Shown: one piece after another, positions 1 through 10,900 of the stretch | How positions within the stretch are numbered: the stretch's first letter is position 1 | How the letters are laid out: each line of letters begins with the position of its first letter | Source of the DNA: Membranipora membranacea | Lineage: Eukaryota; Bryozoa; Gymnolaemata; Cheilostomatida; Membraniporidae | Reading direction: 5' to 3' | Length of the DNA stretch: 60,000 bases | Assembly (NCBI GenBank): GCA_914767715.1 | Contig: OU612071.1 | Span: forward strand, 13,935,493 to 13,995,492 | Position numbers and translations under genes: made by a program | Notes under the pieces: model-generated | Databases searched by the model: none | What the model was told of the DNA's origin: nothing | Seen by the model: the letters and a program-made list of their open reading frames with translations, nothing else

Positions 1-126
1 GTAGCCTTCGTCTTCAGGCAACTAATATTTTGGCGTCAATGTTTCGGTATGTGGTGTGTGATTGGACCGGTCACCAAATTTTAATCATTATTCTTTTTTA
101 AATTTTACAATTTTCTTTGCTTGCAG

Positions 127-1092
127 GTGAGACCATGTCTATCTTGTAATCCTCGTCCTGAAAATGCACCTGAACTCAATAACTACAGACGTTACAGCAA
201 TGATGTAACTGTAAAACTAAAAGGTTTGCTTTCTTAGTTTTCTACCTAAATTGTTGGCTCAGTCATTTAAATACATATTACATATATACATCACAGGCCC
301 GGGGTTGAAGGGGAGACAGGGCCGCTTTGCCTCCCAGAGTTTTTTAAGAACTGTTGCAACAGACAACGAGCCAATGTTAGCCCTAGCTACGGCTCCATCA
401 GCGCGCTACTGTAATATCAAATGTAGGATAGAGCTACGGAGACAATGCTTTAGAGCACAATGTGTGAAATTTTTAAACTCCGTTTAGTTCAAAAGATAAT
501 ATCTTATAATCTGCAGACTTTTATATCACTAGTAACTTTTTAGCTCTACAAAACCAATATTTCTTAACCATAATGGCAGAGACAGAATAAAGTATATATA
601 TATAGAATGCTCAGCAGAGTGGCCTTAAAATGCTATAATTGAATATTCCTTCCCTACTATGTTTCCTAAACTACGCTCCTGCCATGTGTGTCTTCCTATG
701 CCTATGTTAAGTTATTAGCCATGACTTATGATGGCTTTTTGAGCCCCCTAGCCCCTTCCCAGCACTCCTGCCAGGATAGTAAATATGTATGAATTTCCAA
801 AGCAGCCCAGATTGTAATGTAGTAACACCTCATTCACTTCAATGCAGATATTCAATTAATTAGCGCTCTATGGCTCTATGTCCTTTCTTTCCAAAAGTAA
901 AACATTTGTTTTATTGCACTATTGCACTATTGCACTAATAAGAATCTATATAAATGATTCTCTATACTCTTCGTTCAATGTTTGACACTCATCTTCGTTC
1001 TAGATAAATCACAAGTGATCACTGCTGAAAATACTAGGAGTAGCGTGGACCGTTACAGAAGGAACGATACTCTATCATTCACGAGATTATGA
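127..1092 (+). CDS. G1: 3' end of a secreted two-domain family gene (last two exons)
   Basis: Two exons of a gene that begins left of the window. Exon 127-223 follows an acceptor (ttgcag) and is 97 nt, ending in phase 1. Exon 1004-1092 follows a tag acceptor and ends at TGA. Both match the last two exons of G2 (15123-15180 and 15908-16002) in position, phase and sequence: the first ends in a V-T-V-K-like motif, and the last shares a V-I-T-(V/A)-x-N core, a basic Arg stretch and a short aromatic end. The penultimate exon is longer than in G2 and carries a Cys-x2-Cys pair near its start. The donor after it is gtttgc, weaker than the gtaaac of G2. It belongs to the tandem array of copies G1-G4. 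The function is unknown. I am fairly sure of the exon homology and unsure that the copy is expressed. Confidence 0.6.
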
Positions 1093-1114
1093 GCTGGGAC
1101 TTAAATTGCAGTTA

Positions 1115-1351
1115 CAGGCCCGTAGTTCTAGGGGAGGCAGGGAGGCACTGCCTCTCCTTCCCCTAGAAAGCTAAATAAAACTGCCTAAAACAATATAATT
1201 GAATAATCGCTGTCAGAAAAATGCTCCACCGCGATTTCCATTACTTATTATATAACTTTAGGGAGGAGCTTACAGCACACTTCCTGATGATGCTCCGGTC
1301 TCATTTTGGACTTTTGCCTCCTCTGTATTGTATCTAAACTACAACTCTGCA
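1115..1351. mobile_element. MITE family M, copy in unit A1
   Basis: Begins caggcccgtagttctagggg and ends with an imperfect complement (ctaaactacaactctgca). The family consensus, visible in ten or more copies here, begins CAGGGCCGTAGTT and ends AACTACGGCCCTG. It has an internal GGGAGGCACTGCCTCCC palindrome and an ATAATTGAATAATCC segment. It is a non-coding inverted-repeat element, so probably a non-autonomous DNA transposon. The superfamily is not settled. Confidence 0.7.
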
Positions 1352-1897
1352 GTATAATATTGGAGATCATTTTAATAATCATAATATTATGATGACTTGT
1401 CTTACCAAATTTTAGATATCACTATATCAGCACTATTATATTCTATATTATCTATCTGATATGTGTTGATCTGGTTCGAGAAATCCATTTATATTCTGGA
1501 GCATAATTATCAGACCAAATACAATGCATTTTGTGTCATGTTAAAGTTATACATGCACCTTTGAGGCACCAAACTTTGCAGGGGTAAAAACATATGAAGC
1601 AAAATTGAACAAACAAGTTTCACGACATTTTTAGTTATTCTTGCCTATCAAATGATGTGCAAAGGATAGCCTACAATGTTTGTGAGGGTGAGCTGCAAAC
1701 CCAATATCCACATACCTTCATTATTTGGAAATCCAATCTAAATAGAAAATTGGCTTTGCAAAATGAAGAAAATAAATTATCCATGTCAAGCCAAAAAGAT
1801 AGTGGATTCAAGGGATGCTGTTTAATAAGGTACCTCCACTTGCGCTACCCAACTTGTGCACTAATTACCATTTGGAACCTTTTTGCAGAGTTATTAA

Positions 1898-2257
1898 AGG
1901 GCAACCAGGGTTTTAAACAACTTCTCATTGTTTAATAGCAGATTGCACCTTCTGCATTGGGAAAAAGACAAAATATAACTCGGATGATAATTCAGCCAGA
2001 ATTCTTGTGAAACAGTTCATCCATCAGGTAGTCAAACTCAGCTAAAATAGAATACCACAGAGCAGTTTCCTGTTCCTGTTATTATTTAGCCTGTGCTTTA
2101 TCATCATAACAGCAATGTCTTGGAACCTCCCCTAAACTGAAGTGTTACCCAGCTTAGAGTCAGCAATTACTTTGAGTTTTGCGCTGCGTCATGCAGAAAG
2201 CTGATGCTGCCTAGCACATTCTATACTACCCATCTATGCATTGCTGCGAAACGGTGG
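1898..2257 (+). mobile_element. TTAA-flanked element E, plus orientation, right end damaged (unit A1)
   Basis: The element begins at gggcaaccagggttttaaac right after a TTAA (1894-1897). It ends in an imperfect inverted repeat (gcgaaacggtgg) that lacks the final bases seen in the complete copy at 20002-20368. It is non-coding, about 360 bp. The TTAA target and terminal GGGCAACC suggest a piggyBac-like or Kolobok-like MITE. Confidence 0.65.
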
Positions 2258-3642
2258 TCTGCACATTATTGTTTTCCTTTAAAAGGCATGCATGGGTAGT
2301 AAATAATGTGCGTTCCATTCATATATGTATATTTCAGCCCTAACCAATGATAATAATATAATGTCTATCAATCCGGCTTTGACCATTCACCGCTTGTCAG
2401 TTTTATCTTATGAAGTGCTCAATGAATATCAATGTAACTAGCAAAATCATCTGAATGAATATTCGCCGTTCTGAATCTAGAAAAAAACATCAACAATAAC
2501 AAGATGAGAAAATAGAAGTTGAATTGAATTTTTCTTTTGGAGAAAATTTTAACAGTGTTACTGCAACAGGATTAAAATCAGCACCCCTGTCACTGAAGTT
2601 TTCCGCCTTTCAATTGGATAGGGTGACTGTTCTTGAAATTGTGCAGGTAGTAGTGCTATGTTGTTTTATTGCTCAAAAGATTGGCTTTTTAGTAAAATCA
2701 CATTAACATGGAGAGCTGTTTGGTGGTCAGTGCCCATGCTGGTTTAAACAAATAGTCTGGTGAATAGGGCCTTGTTCGGAAAGAATACAATTTCATTCGG
2801 AGATATGGAAAACCCAGAGTTTTTTGTCAGAGTGAACTGATGATAGGATGGTTGTAGCACGTTATCAATAAATTTATTGTTGTAATAGAGAAATCTCAAA
2901 AACATAACATTAGATGGTGAGGGCATTGCCCTCACCACTGTGATGATCATCAACCTTGTAGGCACAGAATACTGGCTCTTTTCCTGATGTGCCATATCTG
3001 TTACGAATTTTTAGACCATACATAACCTGCGAGAAGTGTAAGAAGAAAAGCTGGTCTTGGTGGTAACATGTTACAAAGCCTCGTTTCTTGCCCCACTCCC
3101 TCACCATATCCTCTAGGGCTCAGTGTAGGGGTTGGGGTGGCTGCTCATAATACCATAGTTGTAACTAACTTTGTCACTGTATCATTGGTACAGAGTACAG
3201 ACTCAGTTTACCTCCCTAAGAATGCTCAACAGAGTGGCCTTAAAATGCTATTATTGAATATCCCTTCCCTACTATGTTTCCTAAACTATGGACCTGCCCT
3301 GTGTGTTTTCCTCTTCCCGTGTTGAGCTATGAACCAGGGCTTATGATGGCTACTTGAGCCCCCTACCCCCTTTCCAGCACTCCTGCCAGGTTAGTAAATA
3401 TGTATGAATTTCCAAAGCAGCCCAGAGTGTCATGTAGTAACACCTCATTCACTTCAATGCAGATATTCAATTAATTAGCGCTCTATGGCTCTATGTCCTT
3501 TCTTTCCAAAAGTGAAACATTTGTTTTATTGCACTATTGCACTATTGTACTATTGCATTATTGTACTATTGCACTAATAAGAATCTATATAAGTGATTCT
3601 CTATACTCTTCGTTCAATGTTTGACACTCATCTTCGCTTTAG

Positions 3643-3731
3643 ATAAATCACAAGTGATCACTGCTGAAAATACTAGGAGTAGTGTGGACCGTTACAGAAG
3701 GAACGGTACTCTATCATTCACGAGATTATGA
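3643..3731 (+). pseudogene. Orphan duplicate of the family's last exon
   Basis: An 89-nt segment nearly identical to the G1 last exon (1004-1092), with a preceding ttag acceptor, the same reading frame and a TGA stop. No penultimate exon lies between it and the G1 end, because the tandem duplication copied only DNA downstream of 605. It could act only as an alternative last exon for G1, so I treat it as a relic. The reading frame is still open. Confidence 0.6.
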
Positions 3732-3753
3732 GCTGGGACTTACATTGCAGTTA

Positions 3754-3971
3754 CAGGCCCATAGTTCTAGGGGAGGCAGGGAGGCACTACCTCCCTTTCC
3801 CCTAGAAAGCTAAATAAAATTGCATAAAACAATATAATTGAATAATCGATGTCAGAAAAATGCTCCACCGCGATTGCCATTACTTATTATCTGCTTTTGG
3901 AGAGGAGCTTACAGCGCACTTCCTGGTGATGCTCCAGTGATGCTTCCAGTATCTAAACTACAACTGTGCAG
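3754..3971. mobile_element. MITE family M, copy in unit A2
   Basis: Begins caggcccatagttctagggg and is the counterpart of the copy at 1115. It is shorter near the right end, where the segment before tatctaaactacaactgtgc is deleted. Confidence 0.65.
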
Positions 3972-4857
3972 TATATTATTAGAGATTATAATATTATGAT
4001 GACTTGTCTTACCAAATTTTAGATATTACTATATCAGCACAATTATATTCTATATATTATCTATCTGATATGTGCTGTTCTAGTTCGAGAAATCCATTTA
4101 TATTCTGGAGCATAATTTATCAGACCAAAGGACTGCATTTTAATCTATTTAGTATCACTAGCCGTTGTTGCGATCAATATAATGTATACTATATATATAT
4201 ATATATATTTAGTTTTTATAATTTAATATTTATATATATGAAAAAATAATAATTAAAATTATTATTGATTTTTATATATGTATATCTATAAATATTCAAT
4301 AATAACAAATAAATATATATTAATATAAAAAACTTAAATATACACAATTTTAATTTTTACCTCATTTATAAAATATTATGCCATTTTTTAGCCTTTATTT
4401 GATGTATGTTTTTCCCATAAACAGCGGATAAAATGTATGTTTCTCAATACATATTTTTGTGTTATGTTAAAGTTATACATGCACCTTTGAGGCACCAAAT
4501 TTTGCAGGGGTAAAGACATATGAAGCAAAATTGAACAAACAAGTTTCACAACATTTTTAGTTATTCTTGCCTATCCAATGATGTGCAAAGGACAGCCTAC
4601 AATGTTTGTGAGGGTGAGCTGCAAACCCAATATCCCCATACCTTCATTATTTGGAAATCCAATCTAAATAGGAAATTGGCTTTGCAAAATGAAGAAAATA
4701 AATTATCTATGTCAAGTGGAATAGATAATGGATTCAAGGGATGCTGTTTAATAAGCAACCTCCACTTGCGCTACCCAACTTGTGCACTAATTATCATTTG
4801 GAACCTTTTGCAGAGTTATTAATCACTAGGTGGTCTGCACATATTGTTTTTCTTTAA

Positions 4858-5224
4858 ATGGCAACCAAGGTTTCGCAGCAATGCATTGATGGGTAGTAAA
4901 TAATGTGCTAGGAAGCATCCGCTTTGTGCATTACGCGATGCGAAACTCAAAGTAGTTGCTGACTCTAAGCTGGGTACCACTTCAGTTAAGGGGAGGTTCC
5001 AAGACATTGCTGTAATGATGATAGAGCACAGGCTAAAGAATGACAGGAACAGGAAACTGAGCTGTGGTATTCTATTTTAGCTGTGTTTGAGTACCTGATG
5101 GATGAAATGTTTCAAAAGAATTCTGGCTGAATAATCATTCGAATTAGATATTGTCTTTTTCCCTATGCAGAAGGTGCAATCAGCTATTAATCACCAAGAA
5201 GTTGTTTGAAACCCTGGTTGCCCT
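4858..5224 (-). mobile_element. TTAA-flanked element E, inverted (unit A2)
   Basis: The reverse complement of this stretch matches element E at 1898-2257 and 20002-20368. It begins atggcaaccaaggtttcgca right after a TTAA (4854-4857) and ends ccctggttgccct, followed by TTAG. The plus-oriented copy present at the corresponding place in A1 and A3 is absent here, leaving one TTAA at 4819-4822. Confidence 0.65.
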
Positions 5225-6116
5225 TTAGCTAGTCCTGGCGTTCCATTCAATATGTATATTTTAGCCCTAACCAATGATAATAATATAATGTCTATCAGTC
5301 CAGCTTTGACCCAATGAAGTTCATTGTTTGACCATACACCGCTTGTCAGTTTTATCTTATGGAGTGCTCAATGAATATCAATGTAACTAGCAAAATCATC
5401 TGCATGAATATGTGCCATTCTGAATCTAGAAAAAAACATCAACAATAACAAGATGAGAAAATAAAACAAAATCGGCGAAAATTGAATATTTCTTTTGTAG
5501 AAAATTTTAACAGTGTTACTGCAACAGGGTTCAAATCAGCACCCCTGTCACTGAAGTTTTCCGCCTTTCAATTGGATTGTTCTTGAAATTGAGCAGGTAG
5601 TAGTGCTATGTTGTTTTATTGCTCAAAAGATTGGGTTTTTAGTAAAATCACATTAACATACACAGAATACAATTTCATTCGGAGATATGAAAAACCCTGG
5701 GGGATATTTAGCAGAGTTTTTTGTCAGAGTGAACTGAGGATAGGATGGTTGTAGCACGTTATCAATAACTTTATTGTTGTAATAGAAAAATCTCAAAAAC
5801 ATAACATTAGATGGTGAGGGCGTTGCCCTCACCACTGTGATGATCATCAACCTTGTCTCTGCACCGTAGGCACAGAATACTGGCTCTTTTCCTGATGTGC
5901 CATATCTGTTACGAATTTTTAGACCATACATAACCTGCGATAAGTGTAAGAAGAAAAGCTGGTCTTGATGGTAACATGTTACAAAGCCTTGTTCCTTGCC
6001 CCACTCCCTGACCATATCCTCTAGGGCTCAGTGGAGGGGTTAGGGTGGCTGCTCGTAATACCATAGTTGTAACTAACTTTGTCACTGTATCATTGGTACA
6101 GAGTACAGACTCAGTT

Positions 6117-7712
6117 TTTAAAACCAAGTTACATCCATGTTAACCTTGTCAAATCCAAACAGCAATTAACACCACTGATGTAAAATGGAAAGACCTGGTA
6201 CATTATTCGATGAAACTAGAAAATATAATCTCCCTCTCCCACTACCACGTCAGTACCGTCAAACAGCTTATTAAGGCCATACTCCAATTTTGTTGTAATT
6301 GAGGAGACAGCAAAACCAACGCAAACACAGGCTTTCGCCATTGTAAAATCTGTCTGCAGTATAAATATCTTATTAGTTACACAGCGAGCCATCGTGAGTA
6401 ACCAACAATTCATTAGTCTTCATTGATTCTTATTTTAAGACTGGCAGGCACGCAAACATCCTAGTTACCGAAATATTAACCATTATGAAATGGAGCAATG
6501 CAGCGGATGTATAAATCACTGCGTTTCCCAGCACCAAAGTGATTTATTGACAAAAAATTATTAAATCCTTATTCATCTCCTAAGCCAATATATATTCTGA
6601 TGTACAGACAATCTAATAGAGCTGTAATGTAGCAAACAAACCGGATCATTGAAGGTAAAAAAATAGCATGTTGCTAAAATTAATCGCATCACAGTAACCA
6701 AAAGTACGCAATGAAGCCTTAACATCTTAATCCCTGTTAATAGTTTACCTCATGTTATATGTCGTCATGCAATCAGTTGGGAATGAGATGCAAGTTTATT
6801 GCTGCTGTTCAAACTGTGTCGGTTAGGAGGGCATTTTTCATTGTCAGTACATATCTTTTCTAGCCCGCATGCCTTCCTGGGTCTCACCGGTAGACTATTT
6901 AGACTGTAAACTGAGAAGAGAAGATAATTGAATGATGTTCTAAGATGGTTGAAGGGCTTCCATGAAATTGACTCCTACAGTTTACTAATTAACTGCCTCC
7001 CCTAGAAAGCTGAATAAAGTTTTCTAAAACCACTATAATTGAATAATCCATGGCAGACTCAGCTCCTTTGAGATTTCCATTTACTAACCTAACTTAATTA
7101 ACCAAAACTGCTCTGGAGGAGCTCCCAGCACCCCTCCTAGTGATGCTTTTGACATGCCTCAGATTTTTGCCTCCTCTACAAGTTTCTTAACTACGGCTTC
7201 GATGATATAACTGATTTCAAGGTGTAAAAACTCAGGGTCTAGAGTAGGTTATCCCTCCTGTTACAGATAAACACTAAAATATATTTGACTAGGCTACCTT
7301 TGACCAACTGTTTTGTGATAGTTTCTGATGTAATAAATAAATTATAATAATAATAAAAATGATAATAATAATACTAATTACTGTCCTAGTACAGCAAGGA
7401 CTAGGCTAACTGTTTTACTGTTAGCAGAACATCGAAGGAGAGATTGCATACTGTAGAACCTTCTAGACCCTTGGTTTTCGCACTTTGAAAATGGTTAAAG
7501 CATTCAATAATGTCCTGGTGCGAGTCAATTTGGTTTTTTTGTTGATTGCTATGAGATTACATTGAGATGAGCAGTGGTTGATTCTTGCTTTCCTAAACAC
7601 TTAAACTCTTCATTGTTTTTGATAATTGATTAATCGCTGACTCATGATGTTGGTACGACATGCCCAAGCACATCATCACACTGTTATATTTTGTTTATTC
7701 TAACCATTCAAA
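6117..7712. repeat. Upstream block P1 of the G2 gene, shared with the G4 upstream region
   Basis: The block repeats at 20960-22503. Its 6440-6990 part repeats a third time at 16690-17160. No convincing coding sequence is seen. It includes a partial MITE M (6991-7207) and AAT/ATAATA simple sequence near 7330-7380. In G2 the block leads into the promoter. In G4 it runs straight into the interior of exon 4. Confidence 0.7.
6991..7207. mobile_element. MITE family M, left end missing
   Basis: Contains the family's internal palindrome half (ctgcctcccctagaaagctg), the ATAATTGAATAATCC segment and the right end (tttcttaactacggcttcga). The outer left inverted repeat is absent. The G4-side counterpart (21841-21988) has lost a further piece. 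Confidence 0.55.
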
Positions 7713-7876
7713 TTATTATTTTTTTTGTAATTTTAACATAGTAATAGCCAATTGTGTAGTAGATTGTTTATGTCATTGCATACAGTGTATCCTGCTGTGT
7801 ACAGTATATCCTGTTGTGACGTGACGTCATAATTAGCGTAATATGCATTTGTGGTGCAACATTTGTAAAAATTTGG

Positions 7877-7884
7877 TATAAATA
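7877..7884 (+). promoter_or_regulatory. Probable TATA box of G2
   Basis: tataaata lies about 93 bases upstream of the chosen ATG at 7977, a sensible distance for a TATA box plus a short 5' leader. G5 has a comparable TATA-like sequence about 110 bases before its ATG. Confidence 0.45.
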
Positions 7885-7976
7885 TTCAGCTGCCATTGTA
7901 GTGTCTGCATTCTGTACTCACAAGGTACAAAACTCAAATTCTAAATCCTCAAGTGGTTAAACTTATCTACTGTGAG

Positions 7977-10900
7977 ATGTTTGGACAGTCTTTCACTACA
8001 CTGTTCTGCGCACTGATCTCGGCTTTGTTTGTTTCGGCAACAGCACAACTGAGACAACCATGTGACAACTTTAATACTCCGCGGTCTGGACCGTTGAGTG
8101 TTTTACTAATTCCCTGCTGCTTATCTGGTCAGTAAGGTATTTGAATGAATAATATTAATAATACTAACTTTATTGAACTGATCAGCGCATGGAAGCAAAC
8201 AAGATCATGTTTTTCCACTGGTAAATTAACAATGGCTAAGAGACAAGGTAGCTAATGTTTATATTTAATAAATTCACTCACGGCTTGGTCCGCATGATTG
8301 GGGTCCATTAGTGACAATCTCTACACCTAATTGCTATCAGCATGTAGACAAATAAATGAATGTCCTGCCCTCTTGTAGGCTACAATTGGGTAAGCTCCAA
8401 GCTACAAGCCTTGAGTATTTCTGCTCTCAATATTTATAAACCACATGTATATCATAGGTAGACCACAGATATAATGAATATAATTTATGTGAAGTGGCTA
8501 TAATCTAAAGTGAGATTTGTTACTGTGGTGTTTTTAAAATCCAATAATACCTGTTGTTTCCTCCTTGTATTGCACAATTACTCTCCAGGTTAGTATGTTA
8601 TGTAACTCTGTAGTGGTCACTACTCTCTAGAATACTTAATCTTAACACAATCCTTAAACGTTTGAGATTACATATTTTGGCAGTTATTTGACTGATGTTT
8701 GACACATTGTGATTAATAGGGTGATTAGACACTCTCTGGATGAACGCAATCAATCACTATGATGTCATTGATGACTGATTTATTGAAAAATTATACCATG
8801 TGTTGACACTGAATTGCTATCGGGTGGAAAGGGGACAACAAATATCAGCTCTGTTGGTACCTTCTAGGAAGCACCTATGTAATGGTACCTGGTATAAGCT
8901 GTCTCCCCTTCACCAACAGCAAATCAGAGCAATCAACACACTGGTTGTCTGATTGTGATAAACATCTTTGCAATCACCTGCCTCAAATAAGAAATGCAAT
9001 GATTAGAACATCTATCCTGAGTATTTGCAAACACAATTCTTACTAACAACCAAGGTCAAGCTTCATAATCACTATGGCTCTATGCCTCGAATGAGTGGTC
9101 CACTCTGATTTTGAATTATGAATCCTAAATTAGTATAATGATGATGACTACTATAGCGCAGCTCACTTTATTCAAATCTCTTGGGACCACAACAACTTTT
9201 CCTTATAAAGCAGAGTCTGAATTCAGTGACATGCATTGAGATCTGGCTGGAGGGATCAATCTCCTTGTCTGAATAAACAGGAGTTCTGAATTTAAAGTCT
9301 GAATTTGAATTAACCAGCTTACACCGTATTTGATAAATTCTCTATTCCTCATAGCCTATTGTCCTACACAAGTTGATGATATAGCCCCAGTTCCTGAGAA
9401 TGAAGCTCCGGACAGTCGGGTAACCAACCTGAAGGTGGAATTAAAGAACTCAGTGGGAGGAAATAAAAACCTTGTTGTAACATGGAAAACTTTCTCTTCT
9501 CTTGCAGGTTCGTTTGTTTTTATTGTTCAAAGTCTGCTGCAGCGGTTCTCCGATATCATTGAGAATTCACTGATTCAAATTTTGAAAAATAAATTTTGAC
9601 TTTGGAATCTGAATTTGAGTTTGAATATGTTGTAGGCAAAATAAACTGATTCAATCATAACGACCTCTTACCATTTAGTTATCACTACTTCCTTACAAAA
9701 TGATAATGAGGCTTCTAAGATCAGATTAGCTGAAACTCACATGAAATAATTTTCTTCGCAATCCTTTAATTGTTTTTAATAGCCTTTCACAACACATCAG
9801 GTCTTCAAACAATTTGAAGGCATTCAGTAAACACACATTCATCTATTTTATGTCTAAGAGATAATAATTTCTATGTGTTCAGCCGAATGGTCTATGGCCA
9901 ACTTCTATTTTTCTGTTTCAGTTTTTAATTGTTTCGCTTGCTCTGACACATTCGGAAGAAAGTACTTTTAATGATGATGATGATGTCAATAATAAATGTT
10001 AAAAAACTGATATATATATTATATATACTATTGTCTTTCGTTTTACAGAACTGGGACGTACTAAAGGTTTCTCACTACAGATATTGAAGAAGAGACGGGT
10101 GAGCAAAGAGTTTGAAATATTTTCTGTTGCTAGTAGAATAGAGTGTTGTTAAATTTTAAGTGCATAATTGCACCATAATTGCCCAATTTTTGTCCTGCAA
10201 GTAATTTTTGGGTTGTTATGCTCAATACATCTTTGGCAATGCAGTTACTGTGAGATACAAACTAGATTTTGTAGTCAGTAAGCAAATCCTAAATCAGTAT
10301 AATGATGGTGACTACTATAGCGCAGCTCACTTTATTCAAATCTCTTGGGACCACAACAATTTTTCCTTATAAAGCAGAGTCTGAATTCAATGACATGCAT
10401 TGAGATCTGGCTGAAGGGACCAATCTCCTTGTCTGAATAAACAGGAGTTCTGAATTTAAAGTCTGAATTTGAATTAACCAGCTTACACCGTATTTGATAA
10501 ATTGTGTATTCTTCACATCCTATTGTCCTACACAAGTTGATGATATAGCCCCAGTTCCTGAGAATGAAGCTCCGGACAGTCGGGTAACCAACCTGAAGGT
10601 GGAATTAAAGAACTCAGTGGGAGGAAATAAAAACCTTGTTGTAACATGGAAAACTTTCTCTTCTCTTGCAGGTTCGTTTATTTTATTGTTCAAAGTCTGC
10701 TGCAGCGGTTCTCCGATATCATTGAGAATTCACTGATTCAAATTTTGAAAAATAAATTTTGAATTCGAAATCTGAATTTGAGTTTGAATATGTTGTAGGC
10801 AAAATAAACTGATTCAATCATAACGACCTCTTACCATTTAGTTATCACTACTACCTTACTAAATGATAATGAGGCTTCTAAGATCACATTTGCTGAAACT

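Larger units (their letters stand above)
605..3217. repeat. First unit of a tandem segmental duplication (A1)
   Basis: This stretch is repeated almost collinearly at 3218-6116 (unit A2) and again, once, at 18352-20965 (unit A3). It starts inside a MITE-like sequence (gaatgctcagcagagtggcc), includes the last exon of G1 (1004-1092), a copy of MITE family M, a TTAA-flanked element and unannotated sequence, and ends in gagtacagactcagttt. A1 lacks about 330 bases of AT-rich sequence present in A2 and A3 (4130-4460). No gene other than the G1 exon is seen. Confidence 0.8.
3218..6116. repeat. Second unit of the tandem segmental duplication (A2)
   Basis: Repeats 605-3217. The junction at 3217/3218 joins the end motif gagtacagactcagttt of A1 to the start of A2 (aagaatgctcaacagagtgg). 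It contains an orphan last exon (3643-3731), a MITE, an (AT)n-rich stretch at 4186-4330 and element E in the opposite orientation to A1. The penultimate exon of the gene family is not included. Confidence 0.8.

Noticed and set aside
7953-7976. Upstream extension of the G2 frame
   Set aside because: It opens with GTG, not ATG, and would bury the signal peptide. The ATG at 7977 aligns with the G5 start.
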